The position numbers were made by a program, and so were the translations under genes. This document shows, piece by piece, positions 59,860 to 64,000 of a stretch of DNA of 64,000 bases (positions within the stretch are counted from its first letter, which is position 1; each line of letters begins with the position of its first letter). Under the pieces are notes generated by a model that saw only the letters and a program-made list of their open reading frames with translations, had not been told where the DNA came from and did no database searches. This stretch comes from Symbiodinium natans (lineage: Eukaryota; Sar; Dinophyceae; Suessiales; Symbiodiniaceae). The DNA lies in NCBI GenBank assembly GCA_905221605.1, contig CAJNDS010002612.1:811436-875435 (forward strand). Reading direction: 5' to 3'.

Positions 59860-60157
59860 GGGTGTGTTTTCTTGGGCTCACTGGGCAAACATGTATTTTT
59901 TCTATGGGGCCTTCATCTCAACCCTACGAAATTATAGAGATTTAAATGTTCATGGGGCCCCAACCTACCCCAGGGTTTGGGGTCTAGGGTTTTCGGGTTT
60001 AGGTTGTAGTTTTTGTAGGTCACCTTCTCTGGGCTTTTGGGCTTTAGGGCGTTTCGGGCTGTTCGGCTTTGGGGGTTCAGGGTTTAGATGGTCGGAGCCT
60101 CTGTCTCTAGGAGTTAGTCTGCTGAGTTTTGCCCAGCCTTTGGACCATTTACCCTGA
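59860..60157 (+). CDS. Two exon candidates, second terminal
   Basis: 59860-59972: WAHWANMYFFYGAFISTLRN, YRDLNVHGAPTYPR before GTTTGGGG; two other frames are open over part of it. 60088-60157: WSEPLSLGVSLLSFAQPLDH, LP, TGA, beginning right after GGTTTAG. Confidence 0.42.
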
Positions 60158-60920
60158 ACCCTAAAACCTAAACCTTCATGTCTTGGTCTAACCGTTCAGG
60201 AATCGCATGCCCGATTACTGTAGCCGGTCTCTCTTTCCACACCTCGCGACCCTTTATGCACGGTATTTCAGGAGCGAACCACAAGCCTTAACCTTTCCTC
60301 GCGGTCTTACAATGAGCGTGAAAAGAACAATCAGAACCGTGAGACAAGGGTTAGAAGTGTGAGACAAAAGACACCATTAATGATCATTAATGCGTTCTAT
60401 CTTCAGATCCAAGTTCACGGATTCTCTTCACGCTGGTACCGTCGAAAGCGCTACACCCCGAAAGCCCTAAACCCCGAAGCCGTAAAAACCCTGAAGCCCT
60501 GAACGCCCTAAAAGCCCTAAACGCCCTGAAGCCCTGATTAAAAGCCCTAAATCCCTAAAAGCCCTAGAAGCCCGAAAAGCCCTTAAAGCCCTGAACCCGA
60601 AAGCCGAAACAGATCACCACGTGGCTCAGGACACTTACTGGATGGGCCGTGAGCTCAGCCCTTCAGGGCAAAGAGCGGGCCCGGCGGTAGGGACCCACTC
60701 ATCCTAGGGCTCAGGGTTGTTTAGGGTTAGGGTTTAGGGTTTAGGGTTTATAGGGTTTATAGGGTTTATAGGTTTAGGGTTTAGGGTTTATAGAGTGTAG
60801 GGTTTAGAGGCTGTATATAGGGTTTAGGGTCTCTCTCTCTCTCTCTCTGTCTTTCTCGCGCTCTCGCTCTGACTCTCGCCCTCGCCCTCGCCCTCGCTCG
60901 CGCTCGCGCTCTCGCTCTCT

Positions 60921-60956
<36 letters not shown>

Positions 60957-62733
60957 GACGCCTGTCGTTCTGCGATCTCAAAGTCAAAGTCTCTCTCTCT
61001 CTCTCTCTCTCTATGTACCTAAGTAGCAGCATGTAGAGTTGGCGGTCTTTTTGTTTATGGTCACTCTAAAAGGGGCTACCTTGAATTCCGGGGGCTGCCC
61101 AGATCCAAGATTTCTCCGCCGGGGTTTTTTTCTGGAATCTTCGAGCTTGGGTCTCGGAACAAACCTTCGCTCCTCCGACTAGTCTTTTGGGTCGAAAGGG
61201 TTCAGGGTTTAGGGCGGTCACTGGTATCCCCTGCAGCTTGAAGACGGGGCTTTGCCATGCAGTTGGCATGAATTTAGGGTATAAGAGGATAGGTAACCCC
61301 AAACCCCCAAAAACGTGAAGGTAGCTTCTCCAGTGGCCCTAAACCCCTAAACCCTAAACCCTAAACCCTAAACCCTAAACCCTAAACCCTAAACCCTAAA
61401 CCCTAAACCCTAAACCCTAAACCTAAACCCTAAACCCTAAACCCTAAACCCCCCCAACCTCCCCCTATAGACCCTCCTTACATCAAAGTCAGTCCCACAC
61501 AAAGCCTAGGGATCTTGCGGTTTAGGGATCTTGGGGTGTAGGATTTAGGGGTCTAGGGTCTGGGGATTTAGGGGTTTAGGTCTTTGTAGGGCCCTAAACC
61601 CTAAACCCTAAACCCTAAGCCCTAAACCCTAAACCCTAAACCCTAAACCCTAAACCCTAAACCCTAAACCCTAAACCTTATATTTAGGGTTCAGTTGCTT
61701 CGGGGACTGAGAGGAGGACGCAAAGTAGCGCCTTCTGTCCTCAGCGTCTGCTTGGAGGTTCATTGTACTTAATAACCCAATTAGTGGGTCTCAGGCCCGC
61801 CCCTCTTCGAGGGTGACAACGTGTACATCTCGCTCCTTCGCACGCAGGTTTAAGGGTTTAGCGCTTTTAGGTGTTTTGGGGTTTCGGGCTTTTAGGCGTT
61901 TTGGGGTTTAGGGTGCTTTTAGGTGTTTTGGGATTTAGGGTGCTTGGAGGCGTTTTGGGATTCAGGGTGCGTTTAGGTGCTTTGGGGTTTGGGGTGGTTT
62001 TAGGCGTGTTGGGGTGGGTGCTTTTAGGTGTTTTGGGGGTTGGGTGCTTTTAGCTGTTTTGGGGTTTAGGGTGCTTTTAGGCGTTTTGGGTTTTAGGTTT
62101 GGGCGCTTTTAGGTCAGTGCTTTGGGGTTTAGGGACCTTAAGCCCTAAACCCTACACCCCAATTTCAGGGTTGAGGGTTTAGGGATTTCAGGATGAAGGG
62201 GTTAGTGGCCTGAGGGTCGAGAGGTTGTTGTTTTCCTTCGGACCTTGTTGTTCTTCAAGTGTTCTGATAGGCCGTCTATGGAAGACTAAATAAACCCTTA
62301 ACCCCTAACCCCTAGACACCTAAACCCCCAAACCCCAAAATCAGGAAACCCCTAAACCCCCAAACCCCTAAGCCCCTAAACCCCAAAACCGCTATATGAA
62401 CCCCAAACCCTCAACCCTGAGCCCTGTATCCCTAAACAGTGCAAACTCGTGGGTTCCCGGGCTCGAAGTTTAGGGCATGGGCCACGAGGTCTATGGCTTA
62501 GGGGAACTTATCGGGCTCAGGGTGGGGCTTATAGGGCTTGTTTGGGGTTTAGGGTTTAGGGTTTGCTCAGGGTTTAGGATTTAGATTTTAGGGTTTGTTC
62601 AGGGTTTAGATTTTTGGGTTTGTTTAGGGTTTAGTTTTTTTGGGTGTGGGATTTTGGATTCAAAGGTTTAGGGATTGGGCTGAGCTGTGTTTGGGGTCCT
62701 GGGGTATGCGTTGACAGGGTTTGGGGGGCTTAG
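60158..62733 (+). other. Repeat-rich stretch without a clear gene
   Basis: CCCTAAAAG-type units (60470-60600), T and TATAGGG arrays (60720-60830), a CT-rich microsatellite (60829-61012), C arrays (61338-61450, 61592-61680), a half copy of family E (61752), and a 25-30 base minisatellite of GCTTTTAGGTGTTTTGGGGTTTAGGGT type (61856-62125). Arg-rich and Gly-rich frames here are repeat shadows. Confidence 0.7.
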
Positions 62734-62809
62734 GCTGGCTGAGGACCTTGCGCAATCGCAGCAAGCTATCTGTCCGAAACTTCTTCAAAGTGGCACTCGA
62801 TTGTGCTCA
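62734..62809 (+). CDS. Exon candidate, unknown protein
   Basis: LAEDLAQSQQAICPKLLQSG, TRLCS after GGCTTAG. The donor would be GC (GCCTGCTCCC) leading into CCCTAAACCCC; a GT donor is absent. Confidence 0.44.
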
Positions 62810-62972
62810 GCCTGCTCCCTAAACCCCAAACCCCAAAGCTTAAGCCCTAAAACCCGACGCCCCAGACGCAAGTCCGACCCAACCCTAAACCCCACACCCC
62901 AAAGCCTAAACCCTAAACCTAACAGACTGGGGCCCCCCGAGCCCCCTAAGCCCAACACCTCAACCCTCCCCC

Positions 62973-63036
62973 GTTAGGGTTTAGGGTTTAGGGTTTAGGG
63001 TTTAGGGTTTAGGGTTTAGGGTTTAGGGTTTAGGGC
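62973..63036 (+). repeat. T array
   Basis: Nine nearly perfect TTTAGGG units ending ten bases before the acceptor of the next exon. Confidence 0.95.
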
Positions 63037-63046
63037 ACCTGCCCAG

Positions 63047-63137
63047 GGTAGATCTCGGCAAGATTTACAATGCCACGGACATTGAAGTTTACTTCGGATG
63101 GCGTGCCCAGGCACAGCAGGGGCGGAGGGAATGTTAG
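63047..63137 (+). CDS. Exon ending in a stop, unknown protein
   Basis: VDLGKIYNATDIEVYFGWRA, QAQQGRREC, TAG 63135-63137, after CACCTGCCCAG. Strong G/C-ending codons. The reverse-strand frame here is its shadow. Confidence 0.54.
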
Positions 63138-63261
63138 GGGCAGAATAAATCACCCCCGCGATGGTAGAGACACTAAGCTGGTTGCAGTACGAGGCGTTCG
63201 TTGTTTTATAGTTCAGAACCCTAAGCCCTACTAGCCCCAAGCCCTAAAACTCTAACCTCAG

Positions 63262-63528
63262 TGTCGTCACCGCCCGGATTGCTGTCAGTGCCGATCTTGA
63301 GAGCCGAGGGGAGATGTCTTCCTTGAGGGTTCATCGGGTTGAGGGTTTAGGATTTAGGGTTTAGGGTTTAGGGAGTTTAGGGTTTAGGGCCTTGGGGTCA
63401 TTGTGCGCAAGTCCCATGTATGTTGGCATCTTCATCTCGCTCATGTGATCTCGGCTTAGGACGCAACTTACTTGTTTACTTTGTGTTGTTGGGATCCTGG
63501 TGCGTTGCAATTAAGTTATAAGCCTTAT
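63262..63528 (+). CDS. Two exon candidates
   Basis: 63262-63328: VVTARIAVSADLESRGEMSS, LR, between CTAACCTCAG and GTTCATCGGG. 63460-63528: DATYLFTLCCWDPGALQLSY, KPY after TCGGCTTAG, ending at GCCCTAAGCCC (GC donor made by the repeat). A canonical GTATGT at 63418 suggests another exon between them. Confidence 0.46.
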
Positions 63529-63962
63529 GCCCTAAGCCCTACGCCCTAAACCCTACCCTTTTTCCCCAGGGGCTATTTCAAAAGCCCCGAAGTAGGACCC
63601 TAAACCGTAAACCCTAAACCCTAAACCCTAAATTCTCTGAGTCGGTTCAGAGATCAAGGCTTTTGGGTTCGGGATGCTAGACATTCACAGTTAGCCTAGA
63701 TTCTAGATGCAAACCTTTGGCGCTTTATTCAAAGCCCATAGGGATACTTAAACACAATTTTTGCTAGGGTTCCAAGTTCAGTATAGAGTCTGGTGAGGCT
63801 GGGTTAGGGTTGAGGGCTTTGTCCTGTGTCGTGGGCCCAAAAAACTAAGCTCTGATGAACCTCAAACTGGGTTTGGGGGTTTAAGGTTTAGGGTTTAGGA
63901 TTTAGGGTTTAGGGTTTAGGGTTTAGGGTAAGCCTTCCATCCGTAGACCCTGAACCCTACAG

Positions 63963-64000
63963 GTGGTGTATCTGCAGATATCCGAGGATGGCGCCGGGAG
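63963..64000 (+). CDS. Exon running off the window end
   Basis: Acceptor CCCTACAG, then VVYLQISEDGAG with G/C-ending codons up to the last base. Truncated by the window. T array 63885-63928 precedes it. Confidence 0.42.
   Translation, partial: MVYLQISEDGAG

Noticed and set aside
60781-61032. Reverse-strand Arg/Glu-rich protein
   Set aside because: Produced by the CT/CG dinucleotide tract.
1-64000. Land-plant subtelomere
   Set aside because: TTTAGGG fits plants, but the tiny exons, element introns, non-standard donors and one-strand layout fit an alveolate protist better. Not proven.

Overview
The window looks like nuclear DNA of a protist, most likely a dinoflagellate or a close alveolate relative. 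Three things point there: plant/alveolate-type telomere repeats (TTTAGGG), many tiny exons all on the + strand over 64 kb, and introns that seem to use GT, GC or GA donors and often coincide with short inverted-repeat elements (introners). No rRNA, tRNA, CRISPR array or bacterial operon was seen. Species is not decidable by eye.

The dominant feature is telomere-like repeat. Hundreds of short blocks of TTTAGGG (here 'T array') or CCCTAAA (here 'C array') are scattered through the whole window, not only at its left edge. Between them lie short unique segments, many of which read as coding exons of 20-280 bases. In the best cases a T or C array is the whole intron: removing it as a GT-AG (or GC-AG) intron joins two convincing coding segments in the same frame. 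The clearest are 37635-37671, 40210-40269, 38672-38788, 52279-52375, 53234-53328, 32360-32426 and 54144-54220. Several inverted-repeat families (called A to P here) also behave as introns: H at 43287-43384, F at 47106-47178, C at 46484-46558, L at 28293-28382 and B at 28485-28580.

Layout: 1-9000 arrays with scattered exons; 9162-10752 the only long gene, a NYN-domain (PIN-like nuclease) protein; 11000-28000 arrays, exons and mobile elements; 28200-47800 the richest part, with many 3'-terminal exons and several multi-exon 3' ends; 47900-56800 more exon chains, including one apparently complete 41-residue membrane protein gene (54086-54409); 57000-64000 exons among simple-sequence tracts.

Caution: exons this short can look open by chance. 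I trusted a segment more when codon third positions were rich in G/C, when splice signals sat at both ends, and when neighbouring segments kept frame. Gene boundaries, and which exons belong together, are mostly unresolved. Except for the NYN protein I recognise no gene. RNA-seq would settle nearly all of this.
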